A stretch of DNA of 64,000 nt from Bin87 sp965217175 (GCA_965217175.1 OZ244251.1:1178001-1242000), one strand, 5' to 3'; positions 52,894 through 62,020 are shown, counted from the first letter of the stretch. Numbers and translations are program-made. The notes: generated from the sequence alone by a model not told the origin.

Positions 52894-54645
52894 CTACCGT
52901 CCCATTGCATAGCCGTCGCGCCGAAGGTCGGCGCCGCCCGAGAGGGTGCCCCGTTCCCGGTCGATTTCGATAGCTGACAGGGAACCCATCCTTGGGGTCC
53001 ATTCGTTCCACACGTCCACGTCGTGGCCGCGCTTGCGGAGTTCGTCGACCACGCCCGAATCGATGCGCGACTCGATGCCCACGAGACCAGGGCGATAGGC
53101 ATGTGGGAAGAAGGAGTTGGGGAAGCTCCACGTTGAGGCCCGTGGCGCTTCAATCGCACGCTGCACGTCCATGCCGAACTCGACGATGTTGAGGAACAGC
53201 TGCACCATGGACTGGGGCTGGACGTCTCCGCCTGGCGTGCCGAATGGGAGCCACGGTTTGCCGTCTTTGAACGCCATGGCCGGGTTTGGCGTCAGGCGGG
53301 GGCGCTTGCCGGGAGCAAGGCTGCTGGGGTGGTCTTCGTCCAGCCAGTTCTGCGCCCCGCGGGCCGACACCATGAATCCCAAACCGGGAGCAATTGGCGC
53401 GCCGCCAAAGCCATCGCTTGGCGTGGCCGAGAAGGCGTTACCCCATCGGTCGACGGCGCAGATGTACGATGTGTCGGCCGACAGCGGGCCGGCTACCGGT
53501 TCGGGCTTGCTGGCGGCGCGGCCAGTCCCGGCCTGGTGCGCCCAGGGATTGCCGGCGTCCGGCATCTCGGGATTTGCCCGGTTGGGATCGATCTCGCGGC
53601 GGCGGAGATCCGCGTACTCGCGGGACAGCAGGCCGTCCATTGGTACGTCAACGAAGTCGGGGTCGCCGTAGTAGGCGTGGCGGTCTGAGAACGCGAGTTT
53701 CAGCGCCTCCAGCACGGTGTGGATGTAATCGGCCGAATTGTGCCCCATCCCCTGCAGGTCGCATCCTTCCAGGATTCGCAGGGCGTGGAGGTTCATCGGA
53801 CCCTGGCACCACGGGCCGCAGGCGTACACATCGATGCCCTTGTAGTCGATCATGGGCGGCACGTTCACGCCCACCGAGAAATCAGCCAAGTCCTGCATCG
53901 ACAGCCAGCCGCCCTGGCCGCGGATAAACGCCACCATTTCCTCGGCAATTTCGCCCTGGTAGAACAGATCGCGCGCGGCCTGCAGCCCCGCCTCTCGACC
54001 CTGGCCGGCGCTAGCGCGCTCGACATCGATCAGGCGTTGGAATGTGCGCGCCAGGTCGGATTGAACCAGCAGATCGCCTATCCCCAGGGGCTTGCCGCGA
54101 GGATAAAAAATCTGCATGGTGCTGGCCCATTGGCTGGTGTCGCCCTCGTCCAGGATGACATTGTCGCCGCCGCTCACCAGGGCCCGATGCAGGGATGCCG
54201 GGACGGGGAAGCCGCCCGCGGCCAACTCCAGGGCTGGGGTTACCACCTGCTCAAAGGTCATGGTGCCGTAGTGGGACAAGGATGTGATCCAGGCATCGAC
54301 AGCCGCCGGAGTGACCGTTCGCATGACGCCGTGGGGCATATCGCCACCGTGCTCACGAATGAAGTAGTCAATGCTGGCCTCGGCCGGCCAACGACCCAGG
54401 CCGCTGATTTCGCGGGTTTCACCGCTGGCAGCGTGGTGGATGATGATGGGCGCAACGCCGCCGAAGCTGGTGTACTGGGGGAGGGTGACGTTGATCACGA
54501 TGCCGGCTGCGACGCCGGCATCGATGGCGTTGCCGCCCTGTTCCAGGATGCGGTAGCCGGCTGCCGTCGCCAGATAATGGCCGGTGCTGATCATGTGGGT
54601 GGCGCCGCCAATCAGCGGACGGTAACTCGTGAGTCCGATTGCCAT
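52894..54645 (-). CDS. Gamma-glutamyltransferase-family protein
   Basis: A 583-residue Ntn-hydrolase of the GGT family. The N-terminal TSYRPLIGGATHMISTGHYLA (split by residue count), the catalytic region DTSYICAVDRWGNAFS with Thr as the likely autocleavage nucleophile, and GGDVQPQSMVQ are present. It hydrolyses gamma-glutamyl or related amide bonds. No clear signal peptide, so location is uncertain. ATG 54645 has GGAG six bases upstream. Confidence 0.88.
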   Translation of the reverse strand: MAIGLTSYRPLIGGATHMISTGHYLATAAGYRILEQGGNAIDAGVAAGIVINVTLPQYTSFGGVAPIIIHHAASGETREISGLGRWPAEASIDYFIREHGGDMPHGVMRTVTPAAVDAWITSLSHYGTMTFEQVVTPALELAAGGFPVPASLHRALVSGGDNVILDEGDTSQWASTMQIFYPRGKPLGIGDLLVQSDLARTFQRLIDVERASAGQGREAGLQAARDLFYQGEIAEEMVAFIRGQGGWLSMQDLADFSVGVNVPPMIDYKGIDVYACGPWCQGPMNLHALRILEGCDLQGMGHNSADYIHTVLEALKLAFSDRHAYYGDPDFVDVPMDGLLSREYADLRRREIDPNRANPEMPDAGNPWAHQAGTGRAASKPEPVAGPLSADTSYICAVDRWGNAFSATPSDGFGGAPIAPGLGFMVSARGAQNWLDEDHPSSLAPGKRPRLTPNPAMAFKDGKPWLPFGTPGGDVQPQSMVQLFLNIVEFGMDVQRAIEAPRASTWSFPNSFFPHAYRPGLVGIESRIDSGVVDELRKRGHDVDVWNEWTPRMGSLSAIEIDRERGTLSGGADLRRDGYAMGR

Positions 54646-54764
54646 CAAGTTCTCCATTCCGGCCCGAGAATCCCTCCCGAACCCATGCAAATTATGATTT
54701 TCTCCTATGGCCGCAGTATAACCGCCAGACATCGAACTGTCATCGCCGGGGCGGGTTTCCGCCG

Positions 54765-54793
54765 TTGACCGAGCTTGAAACCTTCGCTAAAAT
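54765..54793 (+). promoter_or_regulatory. Sigma70-like promoter upstream of the aquaporin leader
   Basis: TTGACC (54765-54770), a 17-base spacer, then TAAAAT (54788-54793). It directs transcription toward the aquaporin gene at 54975, leaving a leader of about 175 bases. Region 54646-54974 has no protein gene. Confidence 0.5.
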
Positions 54794-54799
54794 TTCGGT

Positions 54800-54964
54800 G
54801 CGGCCCTGCGCATCGGCATCACCCGACAGTGGCCGTCGCTTATTGTAATGCCAGGTGCCAACCGACCGGTGCGTCAGTTCAGGGGGTTAAGTTGACTATC
54901 CCGATCTGCTTCAAATCGGCGCTCCCGCATTTCTCAAAGGGCGGAACTATCCGCCTTGTTTTTT
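54800..54964 (+). ncRNA. Candidate attenuating leader or small RNA
   Basis: About 165 bases between a consensus promoter and a terminator hairpin, without an open frame of note. It includes a short hairpin at 54901-54919 (CCGAT/ATCGG). No known riboswitch class is recognised. Either a 5' leader that controls aquaporin by premature termination, or an independent small RNA. Confidence 0.4.
54938..54964 (+). terminator. Intrinsic terminator just before the aquaporin start
   Basis: An 8-bp stem (AGGGCGGA 54938-54945 with TCCGCCTT 54950-54957, one G-U), ACTA loop, then G and six T (54959-54964). It ends ten bases before the aquaporin ATG and no plus-strand gene precedes it. Confidence 0.7.
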
Positions 54965-54974
54965 GGGCCGGCTG

Positions 54975-55637
54975 ATGTACTCACTTGGGCAACGGCTGGT
55001 CGCCGAAGGGGTGGGTACGGCGTTTCTGCTGATGTCCGTGATAGGCAGTGGAATAGCGGCCGAGACCCTCAGCCCCAACGATATTGGCCTGCAGCTATTC
55101 GAAAATGCCGTGGCAACCGCGTTTGCGCTGATGGCGCTCATTTGGGCGTTTGGGCCGATCTCGGGCGGGAATTTCAATCCGGCGGTAACGTGGGCCGACG
55201 TTGTCCTGAAGAACCGATCCGTCAAAGATGGGCTGGCATATACCGCGGCGCAGATTACCGGCGGGATCACAGGCACCGTGCTGGCCAACGTGATGTTCGC
55301 CTTGCCTCCCGTTACGTGGTCGCAAAAAGCGCGCGGCGGTCCCGGTCAATGGCTCGGCGAAGTTATTGCCACCCTCGGCTTGCTGCTGATTATTTCCCTG
55401 ATTTCCCGCACGCGAGGCGGAGTGGTTGCCGTGGCGGTTGGGGCGTATATCGGAGCGGCCTATTTTTTCACTTCATCGACCAGCTTTGCCAATCCGGCCG
55501 TAACTATCGCCCGGATGTTTTCGGACACCTTTGCCGGTATACTCCCCGCGTCCGCGCCGCTGTTCATAGTGATGCAGATCGTCGGGGCTGCCATGGCCGT
55601 GGGTCTCATCCACTTCCTTCGCCGCCGCACCTCCTGA
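54975..55637 (+). CDS. Aquaporin/MIP-family channel
   Basis: A 220-residue channel with six hydrophobic segments and both pore motifs: NFNPAV in the first half and FANPAVTIAR in the second. The Arg after the second NPA is the usual selectivity-filter Arg, favouring water or small neutral solutes. ATG 54975 is ten bases after a terminator-like hairpin, which leaves little room for a normal ribosome site; GGGCCGG may serve. Regulation by the leader is likely. Confidence 0.88.
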   Translation: MYSLGQRLVAEGVGTAFLLMSVIGSGIAAETLSPNDIGLQLFENAVATAFALMALIWAFGPISGGNFNPAVTWADVVLKNRSVKDGLAYTAAQITGGITGTVLANVMFALPPVTWSQKARGGPGQWLGEVIATLGLLLIISLISRTRGGVVAVAVGAYIGAAYFFTSSTSFANPAVTIARMFSDTFAGILPASAPLFIVMQIVGAAMAVGLIHFLRRRTS

Positions 55638-55700
55638 CCAACCCGCGCCCTGGCGCTAACCGATTGACTCGTACATCTGACGCCCCTACCATACACACCC

Positions 55701-56084
55701 ATGCTTTATGAAGTAGAAGTAGTTGCCGATGGCAATAGCCCAATGGACCTGAACCGGGTGTTCGATTTGCTGACCGACGCGAAGCAAGTGGTGCACTTGC
55801 TGGCGCCGGATCCGATGGGGTCGGATGTGTGGTGCGACGTTACCGGCTGGGAGAACGGACGACCTTGCCCGGCGATGGCGGCGTTATCCGAGGATTCCGG
55901 CGAGGGTGTGGTGATGCTGATCTACGGCGGCGAGGACGGCATCCGTCTCAAAGCGGCGAGCGCAGAAACCGATTGGGACGTGAACGCGGTCGACCAATGG
56001 GGAGAGGCGTGTTTGATGCTGGGCAGTGACGTACAGATCGAATACGTTCCGCCCGAATGGGATTTCAGCGAGCATCCACATTGA
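55701..56084 (+). CDS. Hypothetical protein
   Basis: 127 residues with no family recognised. Acidic, with VWCDVTGWENGRPCP and a C-terminal EYVPPEWDFSEHPH. No signal or membrane segment. Codon use looks like genuine coding sequence. It follows the aquaporin by 63 bp on the same strand, but no ribosome site is clear. Confidence 0.55.
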   Translation: MLYEVEVVADGNSPMDLNRVFDLLTDAKQVVHLLAPDPMGSDVWCDVTGWENGRPCPAMAALSEDSGEGVVMLIYGGEDGIRLKAASAETDWDVNAVDQWGEACLMLGSDVQIEYVPPEWDFSEHPH

Positions 56085-56148
56085 AATCAGCGCGTCTGAA
56101 GTCAGTGCGACTGAAATCAGCGTGCTGACCTGACCTGGGTGCTGGAGT

Positions 56149-57402
56149 TCAGTCCGGTTCCGGGTCGGTATCCACCAGTGGCGGTGGGTCAGCGTTGAGC
56201 ACGTCCATCACGCCGGAAACATCACGTCGGTAACCGCCGCGCCGGTCTTTGCGAGGTCGCAGGATGGTGGTGGGACTGTAACGCAAGAACCCGCGCAAAT
56301 CGTCATCGTCGTCGTAGAGGCAGTCGTCCATCCTGAGCGAGGCCAGGTATACCCGGCGGGCGTTGGACGCCGTTTGCCGTTGCATGATGTCGGTGTACAG
56401 GCGCCAGCAGGCGGGGCTTTCCAGCGCCTCTCTGGAGCACAGGAGCGCAACGCGATCGAAGTTGCGGAACCTGCTCATGGGCGGAAACACCTGGGCGTTG
56501 TAAATGGTTTCTTCATCATCGGCCAGCAAGCTCCAGCACTGCAGTCCCCGTGTGCGCAACTCAGCCTCAAGCCAGCCAAGGATGGTGTAATCCGCCATAG
56601 ACCCAATGAGCAGGATACGGCGGTGGGAGACCGTAGTTTTGTGCAAAGAATTTTGACCGGTAATGAAGTTGGCGGGAACACCAGCCGACCGGAGAAATTC
56701 TTCGGCAAGGTACTCCCCGGAGCGGGCCAGGGTATCAGCTCCCACGATGCTGGGGCCCTGGTGCCGGATCGACTTGAGCGCTAACGCCGAACTCAAGTCG
56801 CAGTCGCCAAACAGCGTCATATCGACGATGCAATCCTGCAGCAGCGTGCGGTCCAGTCGTGTGCGTACCAGAGAGGTGCGCCGCAGGTCGCACCCGGAAA
56901 GGTTGGCGACATCGAGGCAGGCTGAATTCAGGCGAGCGCCGCTCAGGTTGGCGTCGGTCAGGTCGGCCATGGTCAGGTCAATCTCGGTGAGATTGGCGCC
57001 GGCGAGGTTAGCGCCGACCAGGGTGGCGAAGGCGGCGTCGCAGTTGGAGAGATCGGCGCCACGGAGGTCGGCATTGTCGAGGTTGCATCCTCGCAGATCA
57101 GAACGGGTGAAGAAGGCGCCCACGGCTCGGGAATCGGTAAAGATGGAGCGGCTCAGGTTGCAGCGCGACAGGTGCGCGTCGCGGAGGGCCGCGCCGGTGA
57201 AGTTACCATTGTGCAGGTCGGCGGAGGTGAGGTCGATCTCGGTCAGGTCGTCGTAGGCCAGGTCAACGCCGGGCATTTTGACTCCGCTGAGATAGGCGCC
57301 GGACAGGTCAAGCCGTTCGCGGGACTGGAAGAACCGGGCTCTCCAGCGAGCGATGGCATAAGTGCGCCTTTTGGCGACAGCGACGTGCTCCGGGTTTGCC
57401 AA
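56149..57402 (-). CDS. Pentapeptide-repeat protein with C-terminal TIR-like domain
   Basis: 417 residues. Residues about 31-210 are pentapeptide repeats (A-D/N-L-x-x), forming a right-handed quadrilateral helix. A linker (RHQGPSIVGADTL, SAGVPANFI) is the one found in pentapeptide-TIR fusions. Residues about 262-370 are TIR-like: RRILLIGSMADYT, GLQCWSLLADD and RVALLCSREALESPACW. The Glu of NADase-type TIR domains is not evident after SPACW. The start is TTG 57402 with GGAGTAGCGTA upstream. Possible immune or signalling role, inferred from architecture. Confidence 0.7.
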   Translation of the reverse strand: MANPEHVAVAKRRTYAIARWRARFFQSRERLDLSGAYLSGVKMPGVDLAYDDLTEIDLTSADLHNGNFTGAALRDAHLSRCNLSRSIFTDSRAVGAFFTRSDLRGCNLDNADLRGADLSNCDAAFATLVGANLAGANLTEIDLTMADLTDANLSGARLNSACLDVANLSGCDLRRTSLVRTRLDRTLLQDCIVDMTLFGDCDLSSALALKSIRHQGPSIVGADTLARSGEYLAEEFLRSAGVPANFITGQNSLHKTTVSHRRILLIGSMADYTILGWLEAELRTRGLQCWSLLADDEETIYNAQVFPPMSRFRNFDRVALLCSREALESPACWRLYTDIMQRQTASNARRVYLASLRMDDCLYDDDDDLRGFLRYSPTTILRPRKDRRGGYRRDVSGVMDVLNADPPPLVDTDPEPD

Positions 57403-57500
57403 TACGCTACTCCAAACGCGCCAAACCGCGGCTCTACTAAAAGCCTCTCCCCCACAAGGAGAGGAGTTGAGGCCGGGTACTTACGATGTAGCGAAACGGA

Positions 57501-58679
57501 CTAGTCATCGCCGTCGTTCCCTGCCGAGTAAACGGCTTCACTTCCGACGAATGACGGCATAACGTCGGCGGCAAATATCGATAGCTGCTGCTTGAATTCG
57601 TGCCACGGCATCCCCTCGGGCCACTGGAGCACTATGTCTTCCATCCCGGGGTATTTGTCCTCAATCTCCCGCAGAAATGCGACGAACTCAGAGGGGGAGC
57701 CGCAGAACCAGGCCTTTTGGTCGACTCCGTCTTCGATGCGGGGAGTACGGGCCGGCGCGCCCGGAGTGCCCCAGGGCCGGCCGTGCTCGTCGGTGTAGCG
57801 CACGAACCCGAAGGGTGCAAACCACTTGTAGCGTTCGTCGTGGAAGGGGCGAACCCCTTCGATGGCTTCTTCGCGGCTGCCGGCGATATAGAAGCCAAAA
57901 CCCAGCGCCATGTCGCCACCGAGGGGAATGTCTCGGCCAGCCTGAACCGCGGCGTCGTGATACTGGGTGATCATCTGCTCGGCGTACAGTTCGCCGGTAA
58001 GCGCCACCATCGCCTTGATGCCGTGTTCAGCGACGTAGTTCAGGGTACGTCCGCTGGCGATGGGTTGCCATATCTCCACCGGGCGGTTCAGCGGTCGCGG
58101 GACCATGGTGATTTCTTTGAGGTCGTAACCGCGATAGGGAACTTCCGGCGGGATGGTGTAGTACTTGCCGTGATGACTCCAGCTCTCCTCATTAAAGGCT
58201 TTCTGGATGACCTCCATCTGTTCCAGATAGAGTTCACGGTTGGCGTCATTGTCAATTACCGGCGAGCCGAATGTTTCCACTTCGCGGGAGTGGTAACCGC
58301 GACCCACCCCAAAGATCAGCCGGCCGCCGGTGAGAATGTCGGCCAAGGCGAAATCCTCTGCGATGCGAAGGGGGTGCCACATGGGGATGATGTTGAACGC
58401 CGAACCAAACTTCAGGTTTTTGGTCTGTCCGGCCAGGTGAACGCCCATCAGGATGAGGTTGGGAATGCACTCGTAGCCTTCGTGCTGAAAGTGATGCTCG
58501 GCCATCCACATGCAGTAGAAACCGAGTTCATCCATGTGTTTGGCCAACTGGACGGCGTGGTCGTACGCCTGGGACAATTGCTCGTTGGAATAGCGACGCT
58601 CATCGGCTGGCGTACCGTCGGCGCCCACATTGTCCAAGTCAATCTGGCCGACGTACAGGACTGAAAAACGCTTGATCAT
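57501..58679 (-). CDS. LLM-class flavin-dependent oxidoreductase
   Basis: A 392-residue long-form luciferase-like protein with MAEHHFQHEGYE (the His-rich N-terminal loop) and DILTGGRLIFGVGRGYHSRE. CGGAGAATCC precedes the ATG. Fourth LLM paralog in the window. Probable FMN-dependent monooxygenase; substrate unknown. Confidence 0.88.
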   Translation of the reverse strand: MIKRFSVLYVGQIDLDNVGADGTPADERRYSNEQLSQAYDHAVQLAKHMDELGFYCMWMAEHHFQHEGYECIPNLILMGVHLAGQTKNLKFGSAFNIIPMWHPLRIAEDFALADILTGGRLIFGVGRGYHSREVETFGSPVIDNDANRELYLEQMEVIQKAFNEESWSHHGKYYTIPPEVPYRGYDLKEITMVPRPLNRPVEIWQPIASGRTLNYVAEHGIKAMVALTGELYAEQMITQYHDAAVQAGRDIPLGGDMALGFGFYIAGSREEAIEGVRPFHDERYKWFAPFGFVRYTDEHGRPWGTPGAPARTPRIEDGVDQKAWFCGSPSEFVAFLREIEDKYPGMEDIVLQWPEGMPWHEFKQQLSIFAADVMPSFVGSEAVYSAGNDGDD

Positions 58680-58818
58680 CTAGTGGATTCTCCGAATCAA
58701 AACTAGGCGGCATTATAGCACGCAGCAGCATGGATACCCGAACCGCCGCGACGACGGCACCGTCGACGCCAACCCGCTATAATCCCACCATTCTATTGAT
58801 ACCAACGGAGGCAATCCC

Positions 58819-59595
58819 ATGGATTTGAGCCTGAATGGAAAGGTCGCGATGATTACGGGCGGCAGCCGTGGTTTGGGACGTCAGTGCGCTTTGGCCCTGG
58901 GACGCGAGGGTTGTGCCGTCGCCATTTGCGGGCGGGACGGCGAGCAAGTGCAGAAGACGGCTGCCGAACTGGAAGGCATGGGCATCAAGGTTAACGGCAG
59001 CCAGGCCGACGTAACCAATCCTGACGACGCGGCGCGCTTTTTGCAAGAAACCACCGACGCCCTGGGCGCCCCGGACATTCTCGTCAATAACGTGGGCGGA
59101 CGCCGCGGTTCGCTCCTCTTTGCGGAGACCACCATCGAGCAGTTCGTGGAGGGTCTGGAGGTGAATCTCCTGTCGGCGGTGCGGCTCACCAAGCTGGCGT
59201 TGCCCCACATGCAGGTGCAGGGCTGGGGTCGGGTGATCAACATTGCGTCGATATACGGCCGGGAGCATGGCGGCTCGGTGGACTACATGACGGGTAAAGC
59301 GGGAATGATTGCCTTCTCCAAGCATCTGGCGCTGCAACTGGCGCCGACCGGCGTGCTGGTCAACTGCGTGGCTCCGGGCAGCATTGATTTCCCCGGCAGC
59401 ACCTGGGACCGTTTTCAGCAGAACAACACCCCGGAGGTAGTCGACGAGTTTATCGACCGCAACCTTCCGATGGGGAAGTTTGGCTGGCCGGAACCAATTG
59501 GAGAAACGGTCGCATTCCTGGCTTCAGACCGGGCGAACCTGATCACGGGCGCCTGCATCAACGTGGACGGCGGGCAGTCCAAGTCCCTGTTCTAA
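58819..59595 (+). CDS. Short-chain dehydrogenase/reductase
   Basis: 258 residues: TGGSRGLGRQCA, NNVGGRRG, NIASIYG and YMTGK as YxxxK. C-terminal LITGACINVDGGQSKS. Arg and Asp after the second strand (CGRDGEQV) make NADP plausible. GGAGGCAATCCC precedes the ATG. More distant from the 44/49/51 kb paralogs; resembles 3-oxoacyl-ACP reductase-like enzymes. Confidence 0.88.
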   Translation: MDLSLNGKVAMITGGSRGLGRQCALALGREGCAVAICGRDGEQVQKTAAELEGMGIKVNGSQADVTNPDDAARFLQETTDALGAPDILVNNVGGRRGSLLFAETTIEQFVEGLEVNLLSAVRLTKLALPHMQVQGWGRVINIASIYGREHGGSVDYMTGKAGMIAFSKHLALQLAPTGVLVNCVAPGSIDFPGSTWDRFQQNNTPEVVDEFIDRNLPMGKFGWPEPIGETVAFLASDRANLITGACINVDGGQSKSLF

Positions 59596-59615
59596 CCACG
59601 AATCCCGCTACGATC

Positions 59616-59646
59616 AAAGCCCTCGCCCGTCACGGGCGAGGGCTTT
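59616..59646. terminator. Bidirectional terminator
   Basis: A perfect inverted repeat AAAGCCCTCGCCCGT (59616-59630) and ACGGGCGAGGGCTTT (59632-59646) between convergent SDR and alpha/beta-hydrolase genes. Flanking A and T ends give terminator form in both directions. Confidence 0.8.
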
Positions 59647-59671
59647 GGTAACGAATCTGCCGGGGCCAACG

Positions 59672-60490
59672 TTACGCTGGTTGGTGAACCGTTCCGACGA
59701 ACTCCTGCCAGGCCAGCACGCACTTTTCCGGCGCCGAGTGCTGAACATAACCCCCGGCTCCGGGAACCCGCGCCAGCGTGCAGTTGGGCATACGGTCGAC
59801 CTGGCCCTGGGCGCGGTCAGGGATATCGCCTTCGCTGAGCGCACCGACCATCGCCAGGGCGGGGGTTGTGATGCTGGCGAGTTTCTCGGAAAGGTCCTGG
59901 GTTGCCAGATAAGCGAGTGTTTCCAGCACCACGTGGCGGGACGTTTGGCCCATCTGCTGGATATACCATTCGTGATGCTCGGGCGCTTCGTCGGCGCTGA
60001 CGCGCCGCCCGCCCGTGGCGCGGGCCCAGCCTTCGACGCCCTCCTGTTCCACCAGGCGATAGTAATTCTGGTACGTATCCACGCCGACGAAGTTGTACGG
60101 CGACGTGCAGGTGGTGACGGTGTGGAGGCGCTCGGGGTACTGGTAGGCGAATTGCAGGGCGATGGTGCCGCCGATGGTTTCGCCGATCAAGTGCACTTTG
60201 TCCAGAGACAAATAGTCCAGCAGGTTGCGCAAGTCGGTGGCAAACCCCTCCAGGGACCAGTTGTAGCCCGGCTCGGGCACCGATGAGCGCCCGAAACCTC
60301 GAGCGTCCACTCGAATCACCCGATACTGGCGGGTCAACAGCGGAGGCCAGGCGTACCACAACCGCCCGCTCTTGGAGTTGCCGTGGTGGAGGACGATGGT
60401 CTCCACCGTGTCCGGGTCGCGCCAGGGGTCGGTGAAATTATCGTCGTCGTAGTACATTTCCAGGTTGTCGGCGAGTTGTGCTACCGGCAT
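59672..60490 (-). CDS. Alpha/beta-hydrolase with Thr at the nucleophile elbow
   Basis: 272 residues. HHGNSKSGRLWY is the oxyanion region, VIRVDARGFGRSSVPEPG the typical loop, and the nucleophile elbow reads IGETIGG, so residue 105 is Thr where Ser is usual (G-x-S-x-G). The codon is clearly ACC. A late His is in GAGGYVQHSAPE. Likely an esterase or lactonase relative with altered or lost activity. AGGAGGTTGCC precedes the ATG. Confidence 0.8.
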   Translation of the reverse strand: MPVAQLADNLEMYYDDDNFTDPWRDPDTVETIVLHHGNSKSGRLWYAWPPLLTRQYRVIRVDARGFGRSSVPEPGYNWSLEGFATDLRNLLDYLSLDKVHLIGETIGGTIALQFAYQYPERLHTVTTCTSPYNFVGVDTYQNYYRLVEQEGVEGWARATGGRRVSADEAPEHHEWYIQQMGQTSRHVVLETLAYLATQDLSEKLASITTPALAMVGALSEGDIPDRAQGQVDRMPNCTLARVPGAGGYVQHSAPEKCVLAWQEFVGTVHQPA

Positions 60491-60673
60491 GGCAACCTCC
60501 TGTTGCGAAACTGATAAGTGGCTTTTGTGTTTGCGAGCGAAGCGTTGGCATCCCGCTGCGGAACTGTTGTCGGCATGCTTCCGGTACTCCAGTCAGCCCC
60601 AACCGGCAAGCAGGTGGTGACGCGGCAGTGATACCGGCATCACGCAATGAACCATCCACATCCGGGCGCGGAA

Positions 60674-61051
60674 CTAAACGCTGAATCCGCCGCCGGGAGT
60701 CTGGTCGACCAGGGGGATCTGCACGCTCACCCGATCGGCGTTGCCGACGCTGCGGGTGGTGTGTCCACGGCCGGAAAGGTCTTCGCAAAGCTCAATATCG
60801 CCGACGTTGAAGATGCGCTTGGTGCCGTCGCCCAATCCAATCTCCACCTGGCCCTGCAACGTGATGACGTACTGCCGGCGCGGCGCGGTGTGGAACTCGA
60901 CGAGTTGCCCGGGCGTGAGACTGCTGAACTGCAATCCGGTGGCAGCCTGGGTCCCCGTGCGCATGGCGTGACCCACCTGCTCGTAGGGCAGTTCAAGATC
61001 CTCGATGTGCGATTCGCCGTCCTCTCCGGTGTAAATCCTGACTACCTGCAT
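60674..61051 (-). CDS. Cupin-domain protein
   Basis: 125 residues forming one conserved beta-barrel (cupin_2 type): QLVEFHTAPRRQYVITLQG with a metal-binding-like His, and VGDIELCEDLSGRGHTTR. Similar small cupins act as isomerases or sensors. ATG 61051 has GGAGG upstream. Transcribed in the same direction as the hydrolase, 180 bp away. Function unknown. Confidence 0.75.
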   Translation of the reverse strand: MQVVRIYTGEDGESHIEDLELPYEQVGHAMRTGTQAATGLQFSSLTPGQLVEFHTAPRRQYVITLQGQVEIGLGDGTKRIFNVGDIELCEDLSGRGHTTRSVGNADRVSVQIPLVDQTPGGGFSV

Positions 61052-61144
61052 CTGATGCAACCTCCGGCGCAATTTTGGATGGGCTCATGATAGCACCTCC
61101 GCCAGCTGCCCGCCGATTCAAACCCGGCGTCGCACACGGGCAGG

Positions 61145-61171
61145 AAAAAGGGGCAACGGAAACGCTGCCCC
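61145..61171 (-). terminator. Intrinsic terminator at the end of the nir/nar unit
   Basis: On the minus strand, a 9-bp stem (GGGGCAGCG with CGTTGCCCC, one G-U), TTTC loop and TTTTT tract (61149-61145). It follows the original stop of the narK remnant at 61201. Confidence 0.75.
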
Positions 61172-61200
61172 CGATTGGGTAAGGGTTGGTTTGATGCGCG

Positions 61201-61412
61201 TCAGTCCGCCGCGGCTTGAGCCGGGGCTCCTGAAGGCATACCGGACCGAATCGCCAGAGCGTTGTTGAGGACCATCTGCTCTGCCCGCTCGGTTTCCCGG
61301 GAGAACCGGACGGCGAACACCATACCCGATGCCAACACCACCGCAATCCCCACGATGAACAGCGCTCCAGCGGTGCTGAGGCTTTCGGACCGGAACAGGA
61401 ACCCGAGTAACA
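61201..61412 (-). pseudogene. narK: C-terminal remnant of a NarK-type nitrate/nitrite transporter
   Basis: An uninterrupted 70-codon frame encodes LLLGFLFRSESLSTAGALF, a last transmembrane helix, then VRFSRETERAEQM and a stop at 61201. This matches the end of NarK/NasA MFS transporters. It is separated from the N-terminal part of the same gene by an IS66 transposase fragment. No start codon. Confidence 0.75.
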
Positions 61413-61414
61413 GT

Positions 61415-62020
61415 TCAGGCCTGAGAGGAAGTGAGCAGTTGTCGGCAGGCGGTGAGGGGGTTGAAGCCTTGTACGCGCCAGGTGCCGAAGATTGAGGCCA
61501 GCGTCATCTTGGTGTCAGTGCCCGCTGCAGAGCGTGTGCCACCGCTGATTTTACGGCTGATTACCACCGGTCGCAGGCTGCGCTCGGCGGCGTTGTTGTC
61601 CGGCGGGACTTCTGGTTCAGCCACAAAGAGGAAGAGTTCCTTGATGTGGTTCTCCATGCGTCGGCACAGCCTGGTTGGGGCGGCCGATGGGTCATCCTGG
61701 TAGGTACGGCAGAGGGCCAGCAGGCGCTGTTCCAAGGCCAGTTGGGCGGTGCGCCGTTGCTGCTCTGGCCGTTGCTGCTCTGAGGGATGGGTGAAGGCGG
61801 TCGCCTGACGGTAGAGTTGGTGGATGGCGTCAGCCCATTGGGCCAGCCGGTCATCATACCGGTCATCATCGGGGTAGAGTGCGGGCAGGTCGTGGATGTC
61901 CCGCAACAGGTGGGCCCAACAGCGTTGCTTGGGGCCGTCGTAATGGTGATAGGCGGCGTAGAAGTTTCTGACCAGCACGCCAGCGAACTGATCGCCCAGG
62001 ACCTCATCCACCACGGCCTT
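61415..62020 (-). mobile_element. IS66-family transposase fragment
   Basis: About 200 residues of the C-terminal catalytic half of an IS66 transposase: QFAGVLVRNFYAAYHHY, QRCWAHLLRDIHDL, and PPDNNAAERSLRPVVISRK with the last acidic residue. The N-terminal half and inverted-repeat ends are missing. Its frame is fused directly to narK sequence at about 62020 (GWGNLGGG then KAVVDEVLGD). It lies within narK and cannot be active. Confidence 0.85.

Noticed and set aside
54800..54964. Known riboswitch class (fluoride, cobalamin, TPP, SAM)
   Set aside because: No consensus of these classes is recognisable by eye in the leader; it is reported only as an unknown candidate.
57600..58664. 354-codon plus-strand ORF
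   Set aside because: Antisense shadow of the LLM oxidoreductase at 57501-58679.
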